Assembly: GCA_947306605.1 (NCBI GenBank)
Contig: CAMZHB010000045.1
Coordinates: 1 to 9,337 of the forward strand
Source: an uncultured Prevotellaceae bacterium
GTDB taxonomy: Bacteria; Bacteroidota; Bacteroidia; Bacteroidales; Bacteroidaceae
Direction: 5' to 3'
DNA: 9,337 nt
Position 1 is the stretch's first letter; the number at the start of each line of letters is the position of its first letter. Under the pieces are notes generated by a model. That model did no database searches, had not been told where the DNA came from, and saw nothing but the letters and a program-made list of their open reading frames with translations. The position numbers and the translations under genes were made by a program. This document shows, in pieces, positions 1 to 6,957 of this stretch.

Positions 1-874
1 GGATGGCCGTGAGCACATCGATGGTGATTCCCATCTGTCCGGCCACGCCCGGTGCTTCGGTGGCCATGAGCACGGGTTTGAAGAAGTGGAAGATGAAGTA
101 TCCGCTGATCCAACTGACGGCAATTTTCCACTGGAAGGGGAACACTTCCTTGAAATATGCGATGCGTGACGTGACTTTTTCGCGGGCCACGCCGGCGAGT
201 ATCTTGCCCAGCGGCGTGAACAGCAGGAAGGCCAGCGACGTGAGCACGTAGGTGATGTTGCCGATGCTCAGGGCGTAGAGTTTGGCGCCGAGGAGGAAGC
301 TGACGATGACGCTGACGGTGTAGATGAGATATTTCCAGAAGAAGTAGCGGGCCACTTCCTTGACCTTGCCCATGCCTTGCAGGAAGCTGAAGAGCGGTGT
401 GAGCAATAGGTGGAGCGTGGTGGTGAAGCACAGGATTATCCACGGTGTTTGCCATTCCACCCCATGGTATTTCGAGGCGAAGTGGGCAAAGAAGGCGCTG
501 CCTCCCAAAATCAGTGTGAGGAACAGCAGCAGGGCGAAAAACACGTACCACTTGGCGCTGAATGCCAGCAGGGAGCCCAGCCGTGAGCGATAGTATTCTT
601 CACCTGTCAGGCGGTGTCCTTGCCAGCCGAGGTGGGCCATTTCGTGGGCGGCAAATTGGGTGATGACGGTGTTCATGCCCAGTTCGAAGAACACCTGCAG
701 GGCGATGATGCTCTTGAACGTGTAGTAATAGTCCTGCTCTTCTTTGGAGAGGCACCACAGGATGAACATGGACGTGACAAAGCCGCCTATGGCCCCCACG
801 GCTTGGGCGCCGGTGGTATAGGCAATGGATTTGTCGATGCCAATGAGACGGGTGATGCGTTGCAGGAAGGTCAT
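1..874 (-). CDS. Polysaccharide/O-antigen flippase-like membrane protein (3'-truncated by window edge)
   Basis: The frame stays open from the ATG at 874 to the window edge, giving 291 codons without a stop; the C-terminal part lies outside. The translation begins MTFLQRITRLIGIDKSIAYT and contains long hydrophobic stretches (around residues 20-42, 108-128, 145-165, 180-205, 210-225) separated by short basic loops. The opening pattern, with a short amphipathic N-terminus followed by a helix rich in Gly and Ala (TGAQAVGAIGGFVTSMFILW), resembles polysaccharide transporter/Wzx-type proteins of the MOP superfamily. Such proteins move undecaprenyl-linked sugar repeats across the inner membrane. It lies 101 bp downstream of the split transketolase, so it probably belongs to the same surface-glycan locus. 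The leader just before the ATG is A-rich (AAAATAAAACCAAAAACG), typical of Bacteroidetes translation starts. An HEMAH string at residues 77-81 looks like a zinc-protease motif but is probably coincidental. A different polytopic polysaccharide protein is possible. Confidence 0.8.
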   Translation of the reverse strand, partial: MTFLQRITRLIGIDKSIAYTTGAQAVGAIGGFVTSMFILWCLSKEEQDYYYTFKSIIALQVFFELGMNTVITQFAAHEMAHLGWQGHRLTGEEYYRSRLGSLLAFSAKWYVFFALLLFLTLILGGSAFFAHFASKYHGVEWQTPWIILCFTTTLHLLLTPLFSFLQGMGKVKEVARYFFWKYLIYTVSVIVSFLLGAKLYALSIGNITYVLTSLAFLLFTPLGKILAGVAREKVTSRIAYFKEVFPFQWKIAVSWISGYFIFHFFKPVLMATEAPGVAGQMGITIDVLTAI

Positions 875-921
875 CGTTTTTGGTTTTATTTTTGGAAAGA
901 CCGAAGTGGGGCTTCAGTAAT

Positions 922-959
922 TAGAAACGGCGTCTCAACATTTTGAAGCGGGACTTCTG
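922..959. repeat. Degenerate 38-bp palindromic intergenic element (copy B)
   Basis: This stretch aligns without gaps to the perfect palindrome at 8663-8700, with 30 of 38 positions identical. Its own arms pair imperfectly: in the 16 outer positions I count three G-T wobbles and three mismatches. It lies in the 101-bp gap between the transketolase C-terminal subunit and the flippase. Just to its left, 901-917 carries CCGAAGTGGGGCTTCAG, which on the minus strand resembles the sequence flanking the copy at 8663-8700. It may be a decayed intergenic repeat, and could still fold in mRNA and reduce read-through into the flippase gene. Confidence 0.7.
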
Positions 960-975
960 TTTTCTTTTATGCTTG

Positions 976-1905
976 TCACTCTTTATGGGTAGGTTCGAAA
1001 TATTCTGTCCGTAATGTTAGACCGGCTTCGCGGCGCATGTAAGTCTCTTTGCCTGCTGTCGACAGATAGTAATCGTCGATGGCCAGACGGCGGATGCGCG
1101 GCCAGTGAGCCAATGTCCCTTCCGTCAGGGCGTCGTTGAGCCGCTCTATGACGGCAGACCCGATGCCGCCGCTTTTCTGATGCTCTTCAAGGACGACCAT
1201 GTTAGGGTGGCGTGTGGCCAGGCGTGCCAGGGCTTCGGCACTGAGGGGCTTGACGAAAGGCAAGGTATAGACGGCGGTGTCGATGCCGAGGGCGTCGATC
1301 TGACTGACGGCTTCGCTGAGGACGGAACCGGTGGTGAGCAACAGGTTGGGGCTGGCTGATTCTTTCAGGCAATGGGGCTGGCCCAACTCGATGGCAGTGG
1401 CATCGTCGGGAAACACTTGCTTTTCGCCGGCTTTGCCCAGACGGATGTACATCGGTCCCTCGAACCTGGCCGAAAGGGTGGCGATGGCGCGGGCCTCGCT
1501 GGGGTCGGAAGGTGAAGCCACGGTCATTTGGGGCAGGGCACGCATCACGGCCACGTCTTCTGTGGCATGGTGACTCACACCGAGACTGCCGTAGGCGTAA
1601 CCTGCACCTACGGCCACTATCTTGACGTTGCCGCCGTAGTAGCACACGTCGTTGCGTATCTGTTCAATGCAGCGCAGCATGGGGAAGTTGGCGATGGAAT
1701 AAATATAGACGTTGTAGCCTTCGCGTGCCAGTCCGGCAGCCACGCCTGTCATGTTTTGCTCGGCGATGCCGGCGTTGAGGAAACGGTCGGGGAAGCGGTC
1801 GCGGAAGGGTTCTACAACGTGAAATCCCAGGTCGCCGACGATGAGGAAAATGCGCTCGTTGTGGGCGGCTTCTTCTATGAGCTGGTTGATAAAAGCTGTT
1901 CTCAT
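976..1905 (-). CDS. Transketolase, C-terminal subunit (pyrimidine-binding and C-terminal domains)
   Basis: This 309-residue protein carries the second half of a thiamine-diphosphate transketolase: a pyrimidine-binding domain (about residues 1-165) and a transketolase C-terminal domain (about 180-300). Visible landmarks are VGDLGF (23-28), NAGIAEQNM (44-52) with Glu49 in the place of the Glu that activates the thiamine ring, and GSLGVSHHATEDVA (106-119). The start was set at the ATG at 1905, because it overlaps the TGA of the N-terminal subunit as ATGA and has GGAGGA upstream; the frame extends to 1965, but that would run 64 bp into the neighbour. With its partner it should transfer a two-carbon ketol unit between sugars. 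Its place after rfbF-rfbG and an SDR gene suggests the acceptor is a nucleotide-linked keto sugar rather than a pentose phosphate. Many databases would label such a protein a DXS-like or pyruvate-dehydrogenase-like protein. The fold is secure; the substrate is not. Confidence 0.9.
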   Translation of the reverse strand: MRTAFINQLIEEAAHNERIFLIVGDLGFHVVEPFRDRFPDRFLNAGIAEQNMTGVAAGLAREGYNVYIYSIANFPMLRCIEQIRNDVCYYGGNVKIVAVGAGYAYGSLGVSHHATEDVAVMRALPQMTVASPSDPSEARAIATLSARFEGPMYIRLGKAGEKQVFPDDATAIELGQPHCLKESASPNLLLTTGSVLSEAVSQIDALGIDTAVYTLPFVKPLSAEALARLATRHPNMVVLEEHQKSGGIGSAVIERLNDALTEGTLAHWPRIRRLAIDDYYLSTAGKETYMRREAGLTLRTEYFEPTHKE

Positions 1906-2705
1906 AAGGGCAGTTCCTCCATTGCTTGTGCGAATTGTTCGTCGTTGGGCGACTTGTAGTGCCATTCGAGACGGTTTTCCATGAACGATACGCCTTTGCC
2001 CTTGACGGTGTTGGCAATGACAACCGTCGGTTGGTCGGTGGCGTGGAGCTTGAAATCGGCAAATGCGGCGTGTAACTGGTCGTGGTCGTGGCCGTCAATG
2101 TCGATGACGTGCTGACCGAACGCACGGAGCTTGTCGGCCAGCGGTTCCAGGCGCATCACGTCGTTGGTGTCGCCGAGGCTTTGTATTTTGTTGTAGTCGA
2201 TAATGACGCAAAGGTTGTTCAACTTGTGGTGGGCGGCAAACAGAAGGGCTTCCCAGTTGCTTCCTTCGTCCATCTCGCCGTCGCCCAAAATGACATAGAT
2301 GTCGTGTGGCGAATGCTTCTTTTGCGCAGCCAGAGCCAAACCGGCGGCGTAGGGCAGACCGTGTCCCAAACTGCCGGCTGAAATCTCCACACCGGGCACA
2401 TGATGGGAGATGTGGCTGAGGAGAACACTGCCGTCCGTGCCGTAGGTGTCAAGCAACTCCAGGGGAAAGAATCCCTTGAGGGCCAACGCGGCATAAAGCG
2501 ATACGCAGGCGTGTCCCTTGGAAAGCAACAGGCGGTCGCGCCCGTCCCACTGTGATTCCTGTGGCTTGACGTTGAGCACATCATTATAGAGCACGCCCAG
2601 GATGTCGGCCATGGAGAGTGCGCCGCCTATGTGGGAAGCGTTGGCGCGGTGTACCATGCCTATGGCCGTGCGACGGATACGTGTTGCAAATTCTATACTG
2701 GTCAT
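1902..2705 (-). CDS. Transketolase, N-terminal subunit (thiamine diphosphate-binding)
   Basis: The 267-residue product is the diphosphate-binding half of transketolase. It shows SHIGGALSMADIL (24-36), the RDRLLLSKGHA block (57-66), SLGHGLPYAAGLALA (112-126) and the thiamine-diphosphate/Mg motif GDG at 141-143 followed by Asn172. His25, His65 and His115 match active-site histidines of the family. A full-length transketolase is one chain of roughly 620-670 residues. Here the function is divided between two proteins of 267 and 309 residues, as in several archaeal and nucleotide-sugar-locus pairs. The ATG at 2705 overlaps the SDR stop and the TGA overlaps the next ATG, both as ATGA, so the pair is translationally coupled and would be made in equal amounts. 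The role is inferred from the locus: ketol transfer in synthesis of a CDP-sugar. A pentose-phosphate role cannot be excluded, since no single-chain transketolase gene is visible in this window. Confidence 0.92.
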   Translation of the reverse strand: MTSIEFATRIRRTAIGMVHRANASHIGGALSMADILGVLYNDVLNVKPQESQWDGRDRLLLSKGHACVSLYAALALKGFFPLELLDTYGTDGSVLLSHISHHVPGVEISAGSLGHGLPYAAGLALAAQKKHSPHDIYVILGDGEMDEGSNWEALLFAAHHKLNNLCVIIDYNKIQSLGDTNDVMRLEPLADKLRAFGQHVIDIDGHDHDQLHAAFADFKLHATDQPTVVIANTVKGKGVSFMENRLEWHYKSPNDEQFAQAMEELPL

Positions 2706-3589
2706 GATGTCGGATTGTTTCTGATGAATTGTATGGTGGTCAGAAGCCCCTGTTCCATTGATGTGTGTTCGAACTGGCCGAAAACGCTGATGAATTTGGA
2801 AGCATCGCCCAGAATAACCATCGACTGGTTTTCGCGGTAGGGCAAGGTGGGATGGAACTCGGTCTTGGAATTGGTGAGCCGCTTGATGGTGTGGAACAGG
2901 TCGTTGAGGGTAACAGGCATACAGGAAGAGAGGTTGTAGATGCCGTTCTGGCCTGTTCTGCCTATCATGGAGACAACGGCGCGGGCGAAGTCATCGACAT
3001 AGAGATATGAGTAGAGCTGCTCGCCTTTGGTGGTTTCCATGTCTTCCCCTTTCAGGCAGTGGCCGATGACACTGGGGATGAGCCACTGCGGACGTTGTCC
3101 CGGACCATAGACGCTGAAGATGCGCAGCCATTGCCATGTCGTGCCGTTCTTTTTCGCGTGGGCTTGAAGCCGCTTGCAACAGGTGATTTTGGCTTTGGCG
3201 TATTCCGAAAGCGGGCACAGGGGATGATTCTCGTTTACTTTACTGTTTATTTGTCCGTATTCGTCCTGACTGCCGAGCATGATGATTTGTTTGTAGGGGA
3301 AGAGGTGGAGCAGGCGCTCCGTCAATTCGATATTGGTTTGTTGCACTTCTGCATTGTTTCTTCCTTTGGCGTCCACACCGCACCATGCGGCATGGATGAG
3401 TATGTCGGGAGCAAACGTTTTCACTTGGATTTCCCATTCGGGTTGTCCTGCTGTAACCCACGTCGCACCTTGTAAAGGCTGGTCGGAAACGGTGCGGCGC
3501 AAGCAGAGCACACGGTGGCCTTCGGCTACACAGTGGCGGGCGATGTGTTGTCCCAAAAAGCCTGTGGCTCCAGTGATAAATACGTTCAT
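2702..3589 (-). CDS. NAD(P)-dependent extended SDR, sugar-nucleotide epimerase/reductase
   Basis: This is a 295-residue extended short-chain dehydrogenase. It has the Rossmann fingerprint GATGFLG at 7-13, a substrate-domain entry SQDEYG at 107-112, and the catalytic YAKAK at 130-134, giving the probable triad Ser107, Tyr130 and Lys134. The C-terminal part (VYGPGQRPQWLIPSVIGHCL, about 160-179) is typical of epimerase/dehydratase-type sugar enzymes. It lies between CDP-glucose 4,6-dehydratase and the split transketolase and overlaps both by 4 bp. The likely job is to epimerise or reduce a keto group of the CDP-4-keto-6-deoxy intermediate or of its chain-extended product; reduction of the keto group left on a transferred ketol unit would fit. 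Enzymes such as abequose, paratose or tyvelose synthases are in the same broad family, but these act on 3,6-dideoxy substrates and no 3-dehydrase is present here. Exact specificity cannot be read from the sequence. Confidence 0.85.
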   Translation of the reverse strand: MNVFITGATGFLGQHIARHCVAEGHRVLCLRRTVSDQPLQGATWVTAGQPEWEIQVKTFAPDILIHAAWCGVDAKGRNNAEVQQTNIELTERLLHLFPYKQIIMLGSQDEYGQINSKVNENHPLCPLSEYAKAKITCCKRLQAHAKKNGTTWQWLRIFSVYGPGQRPQWLIPSVIGHCLKGEDMETTKGEQLYSYLYVDDFARAVVSMIGRTGQNGIYNLSSCMPVTLNDLFHTIKRLTNSKTEFHPTLPYRENQSMVILGDASKFISVFGQFEHTSMEQGLLTTIQFIRNNPTS

Positions 3590-4656
3590 ACGCCGAGGTA
3601 ACGGTCTATTTGTTCTTCACACAGCCGTCCGGCATCCTCCGTGCTGTAGCGCCGGTACCAGTCGGCCGTCATTTGCAGGGTTTTGTCCAAGTTGAGACGT
3701 GGCGTCCAGCCCAGACGTTCCCGTGCCTTTGTGATGTCGAGCGTCAGCAACTTGGCCTCGTGCGCGGCGGTGGGATTGGAGGCATCGTGCAGTATTCCGC
3801 TGCCATAGTATTTGGTCAGTTTGGAAGCCACTGTCCATACGTTGGCCACTGAATCCTGCAGTGGCCCAAAGTTCCAAGCCTCACAGAATTTTGTGGGCTC
3901 TTTCCACATCTTTTGGGCCAACAGCAGGTAGCCACCCAAAGGTTCCAGCACATGTTGCCACGGACGTATGGCCCGCGGCGAACGGATGTCAATGGGTCGT
4001 CCGGCTTCTATGGCACGGATGCAGTCGGGCACGATGCGGTCTTTGGCCCAGTCGCCGCCACCTATGACGTTGCCGGCACGTACGCTGGCCAGACTTTTCT
4101 TGTGGCGGTCGTAGTCGTTGGGATTCATGAAACTACGACGCCACGAACTGATGGCAATCTCGGCTGCGCCTTTTGACGAAGAGTAGGGATCGTAGCCGCC
4201 CAGCGGGTCGTTCTCACGGTAGCCTTGCAATTGCTCCTTGTTTTCGTAGCACTTGTCCGTCGTAATCATGACGCCCACACGCACGCTTTCAGTCTGTCGC
4301 ATGGCTTCCATCACATGGATGGTGCCCATCACATTGGTTTCGTAGGTCATGACGGGCTGTTTGTAACTCAGCCGCACTAATGGTTGGGCCGCCAGATGAA
4401 AGACGATGTCCGGTTGGTATTGTTGAAAAATTTCTTTGATGCGTTTCCCGTCGCGGACATCGGCACGCAGGTCGGCTTCCAGACGTTTATTTACATCCGA
4501 AAGCACATAGTTGTCACGTTCTGTCTGCGGGTCCAGTGCTACGCCCACTACCTTGGCACCCATGCGGTGAAGCCACAGGCACAGCCATGAGCCTTTGAAA
4601 CCCGTGTGGCCAGTGACGAGCACCTTTTTGCCTTGATAAAAAGACACGTTTACCAT
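3586..4656 (-). CDS. rfbG: CDP-glucose 4,6-dehydratase
   Basis: The enzyme converts CDP-D-glucose to CDP-4-keto-6-deoxy-D-glucose, the branch point for CDP-linked deoxysugars. Starting at the ATG at 4656 it is 356 residues long, close to characterised RfbG proteins. Visible features are the NAD-binding GHTGFKG at 16-22 (the family usually reads GHTGFKGSW, as here), TTDKCYEN at 132-139 with the dehydratase Asp-Lys pair, YSSSK at 158-162, and VRAGNVIGGGDWAKDRIVPD, a signature of this family that includes substrate-loop residues. The frame extends upstream to 4686, but the ATG at 4656 gives a 7-bp overlap with the rfbF stop (ATGGTAA) and begins just before the conserved strand, so I chose it. 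It ends in an ATGA overlap with the SDR gene. Neighbours and length support this call strongly. Confidence 0.96.
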   Translation of the reverse strand: MVNVSFYQGKKVLVTGHTGFKGSWLCLWLHRMGAKVVGVALDPQTERDNYVLSDVNKRLEADLRADVRDGKRIKEIFQQYQPDIVFHLAAQPLVRLSYKQPVMTYETNVMGTIHVMEAMRQTESVRVGVMITTDKCYENKEQLQGYRENDPLGGYDPYSSSKGAAEIAISSWRRSFMNPNDYDRHKKSLASVRAGNVIGGGDWAKDRIVPDCIRAIEAGRPIDIRSPRAIRPWQHVLEPLGGYLLLAQKMWKEPTKFCEAWNFGPLQDSVANVWTVASKLTKYYGSGILHDASNPTAAHEAKLLTLDITKARERLGWTPRLNLDKTLQMTADWYRRYSTEDAGRLCEEQIDRYLGV

Positions 4657-5426
4657 ACTTTCCACGGGGCGTTTCCTGTTGTCCACAGTTCGTTCAACTC
4701 CTTGTTGTCGCGCAGCATGTCCATGGGTTTCCAGAAGCCGCGGTGCTTGTAGGCATGCATCCGGCCGTCACGTGCCAATGACTCGAGCGGTTCTTTCTCC
4801 AATGCCACCGTATCGTCGTCAGGCAGGTAATTGAACAGTTCCGGTTCGCATACGAAGAAACCGATGTTTATCCACTTGCCGTCGCCTTCGGGTTTCTCAC
4901 GGAAAGCACGCACCTGATTGGTTTCCGGGTCAATATCCACGGCGCCGAATTTACCCTGCGGTTTATATACCGACATGGTGAGTGCGGCTTTCGAGGCCTC
5001 GTGTTCCTGCAGGGTGGCGGCGATGTCGATGTCGGCCACGCCGTCGCCGTAGGTCAACAGGAAACGCTCGTTGCCGATGTAAGGCTGAATGCGTTTCACC
5101 CGGCCGCCTGTCATTGTCTGCAGACCGGTATCCACCAGTGTCACACGCCAATGCTCGGCATGGCTCGAGTGTACCTCCACCGAATTGTTTGACAGGTCCA
5201 CCGTCATGTCGCTGTTGTGCAGGTAGTAGTTGGCAAAGTATTCCTTGATGACGTATTGTTTGTAACCGCAGCAAATGACGAAATCGTTCACGCCGTAGTG
5301 ACTGTACGTCTTCATGATGTGCCACAGTATAGGCTTGCCGCCGATCTCCACCATGGGCTTTGGTATGATGTTGGTGGCTTCGCTCAGTCGCGAACCGAAA
5401 CCACCGGCCAATATCACCGCTTTCAT
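4650..5426 (-). CDS. rfbF: Glucose-1-phosphate cytidylyltransferase
   Basis: The enzyme joins CTP and glucose-1-phosphate to form CDP-glucose and pyrophosphate, the committing step into CDP-deoxysugars, in the cytoplasm. The 258-residue length matches the family (about 257). The N-terminal nucleotidyltransferase signature covers residues 6-32 (LAGGFGSRLSEATNIIPKPM and onward), with Lys23 in the conserved PKP. The Mg-binding segment is LTYGDGVADID at 124-134, with Asp128 and Asp132. FREKPEGDGKWINIGFFVCE and KHRGFWKPMDMLRDNKEL are also characteristic of RfbF as opposed to glucose-1-phosphate thymidylyltransferase. It is first in its operon and is preceded by a promoter-like TACTTTTG box ending 30 bp before the ATG. 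The start follows an A-rich leader (CAAAAAGAAAAAGCAC). The call is secure. Confidence 0.97.
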   Translation of the reverse strand: MKAVILAGGFGSRLSEATNIIPKPMVEIGGKPILWHIMKTYSHYGVNDFVICCGYKQYVIKEYFANYYLHNSDMTVDLSNNSVEVHSSHAEHWRVTLVDTGLQTMTGGRVKRIQPYIGNERFLLTYGDGVADIDIAATLQEHEASKAALTMSVYKPQGKFGAVDIDPETNQVRAFREKPEGDGKWINIGFFVCEPELFNYLPDDDTVALEKEPLESLARDGRMHAYKHRGFWKPMDMLRDNKELNELWTTGNAPWKVW

Positions 5427-5456
5427 GTGCTTTTTCTTTTTGTGTTACAACTACTG

Positions 5457-5464
5457 CAAAAGTA
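5457..5464 (-). promoter_or_regulatory. Bacteroidetes -7 promoter box for the rfbF operon
   Basis: On the minus strand this reads TACTTTTG, an exact match to the Bacteroidetes sigma-ABfr -7 consensus TAnnTTTG. It lies 30 bp upstream of the rfbF ATG, which would leave a leader of roughly 25 nt. I do not see a clear TTTG at the expected -33 position. It lies in the 75-bp gap after the GH30 stop codon, so the sugar operon can be transcribed independently of GH30. Confidence 0.6.
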
Positions 5465-5501
5465 ACGAAAATTTTTCACGTAGGTATAGCGTGAGTTTAT
5501 T

Positions 5502-6953
5502 TTATTCAGTTGTAATGACAAAAGTGCTGATGCTCTGCTTTGGTAGAGTGTACGTCAGCATCCCGTCCCTGACGTGCCCCGATGGTGTCAGTTTCGTGCA
5601 ATTGTGCCTTTCGTCAGTAATATAGCGTTCAATGCCTTTCAGAACTGAGGTTTTTGGGATAGGAAAACTGACACAATAGTTTGTTTTCTTGTTCGAATTG
5701 TTTTGGCTTACCAACACAATTTCTTTGCCGTCGGGCGACACGGCAGCGATGGAATGCGGGTCGTCCACGCGAAGCATCGTGTACCCTTGTTTGATGAAGC
5801 GTGTCACCTGCATCCTCACATAATAGTTCTTGACCCTATGGAACGTTTCGTCTTTGAAGTTGCCTCTGACGGTACACCATTGGTCGTTGTTTTCTTCCAT
5901 CACTTGCCAGTCGCACCACACGACGGGTTGCAGTTGTTTCAGGTCGTCCATGAGGCGCTGCGACAGCCGCAGGTTGCCTTCCAGTCCGTTGCCGCCGGCC
6001 CCCGTTTCGCTCATCCACAAGGGCACGCCGGCCCGTTTTGTCCGTTCGCGCAGTTCCACGCGGCTCAGGCTGTCGGCTTCGTAGGTGTGGGTGTTCCATT
6101 GTCCAACGCGTGCCATCACGTCGCGTCGGGTTTGGAAGGCATCGAAAGCATCGAAAGCTTTCACCGATTGCCTCACCGAAGTTTCGTCGGTCACGGCCAG
6201 ACGGGTTTTCAGTCTGGCCTTTTTCATCATGCGGCTCAGGATGCGGCTTACGTCCGTCATGGTCGTTACGTCGAAGTGGCAGCCCTCCTGGCTGCCGTTG
6301 CGATTCCAGTAACTGGTCTGCGGTTCAATGAACGGTTCCAGACTGTGGAATTCCATGCCGGAATTCCGCTTGTAGTGCGTGCATAAATCCACCAGATAGC
6401 GGCAGAATTCCTTGCGGCAGTCTTCCCGCAGGTTGTCCTTGCCGGCATCGTCGTGGCCCGCCGCGCATCCGCTCACGGTCATGTAGTAGGGCGGCGTGTT
6501 GCTGAACGCTTCCACCAACAAGTCATTAGGCCGCAGTTCGCGCAGTTTCAGGAGCACCCGGCGCTGGGGCGCGTCGGCCTCCCATTGGTACTTGCCCTTC
6601 GCCGATGTCTTGAATCCCTCCATTTCGGCCCGCAATCCCTTGCCGCGTCCCATGTGGTGCGGGTCGCAGTGGCGGTTCTCCGGGTCGTCGCCGCCGGGGA
6701 TGTTATAGCGGAAGACATTATAGTTCAGTCCGTCCTTGTCGACAATCCAGTGGAGCAGCGTGTCCAGTTTCGCTTCGTCCCACCGTCCGCACTGTCCGGC
6801 CCACCAGCACAGCGAGACGCCCCAGCCTTCGAGGCGCTGCAACCGTTCTGTCACATTGATTTCAAACGTCACGTCACGCGCTGCCGATGCCTCCGCGCCC
6901 AAAAGCATGACCAGTCCGAAGACCAGCGTTTTTATTTCTTGCAATTGTTTCAT
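5502..6953 (-). CDS. Secreted GH30 family glycoside hydrolase, endo-beta-1,6-galactanase-like
   Basis: The 483-residue product starts with a signal peptide (MKQLQEIKTLVFGLVMLLGA, cleavage near AEASA-AR at 24/25). A clan GH-A (beta/alpha)8 barrel follows and then a C-terminal beta-sandwich (about residues 395-483). The N-terminal block LEGWGVSLCWWAGQCGRW, followed by GLNYNVFRYNIPGG, resembles GH30 enzymes acting on beta-1,6-galactan. The stretch around residue 210, EPFIEPQ...YW...GSQEGC, aligns with the family pattern PxNEPQ...W...SQEG, making Glu210 the acid/base. Glu316 in WMSETGAGG is the likely nucleophile. The usual Asn before the acid/base is Ile209, which could impair activity. The ATG at 6953 was chosen because the frame's upstream ATG at 7016 adds a basic stretch that is not signal-like and lies ahead of a promoter box. 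The likely role is periplasmic or outer-surface glycan breakdown. The exact substrate is a family-level guess; GH30 also covers glucosylceramidases, xylanases and beta-1,6-glucanases. Confidence 0.85.
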   Translation of the reverse strand: MKQLQEIKTLVFGLVMLLGAEASAARDVTFEINVTERLQRLEGWGVSLCWWAGQCGRWDEAKLDTLLHWIVDKDGLNYNVFRYNIPGGDDPENRHCDPHHMGRGKGLRAEMEGFKTSAKGKYQWEADAPQRRVLLKLRELRPNDLLVEAFSNTPPYYMTVSGCAAGHDDAGKDNLREDCRKEFCRYLVDLCTHYKRNSGMEFHSLEPFIEPQTSYWNRNGSQEGCHFDVTTMTDVSRILSRMMKKARLKTRLAVTDETSVRQSVKAFDAFDAFQTRRDVMARVGQWNTHTYEADSLSRVELRERTKRAGVPLWMSETGAGGNGLEGNLRLSQRLMDDLKQLQPVVWCDWQVMEENNDQWCTVRGNFKDETFHRVKNYYVRMQVTRFIKQGYTMLRVDDPHSIAAVSPDGKEIVLVSQNNSNKKTNYCVSFPIPKTSVLKGIERYITDERHNCTKLTPSGHVRDGMLTYTLPKQSISTFVITTE

Positions 6954-6957
6954 GCTA

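Noticed and set aside
634..648. HEMAH zinc-protease motif (HEXXH) in the flippase-like protein, residues 77-81
   Set aside because: It stands alone in a membrane transporter-like sequence, with no third ligand or protease fold features; a five-residue match is easily chance.
1906..1965. Earlier start for the transketolase C-terminal subunit
   Set aside because: It would add 20 residues not seen in the domain and overlap the upstream gene by 64 bp; the ATGA junction at 1905 matches the other operon junctions.
5471..5495. Possible terminator after the GH30 gene (TCACG...CGTGA on the minus strand, followed by AAAAATTTT)
   Set aside because: The stem has only five sure base pairs and is not followed by a proper T-tract, so it was not listed as a terminator.
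5703..6386. Long plus-strand open frame (227 codons) opposite the GH30 gene
   Set aside because: It is antisense to a gene with clear family motifs; the translation is rich in His, Arg, Phe and Val in the manner of a shadow frame, and it has no promoter or family resemblance.
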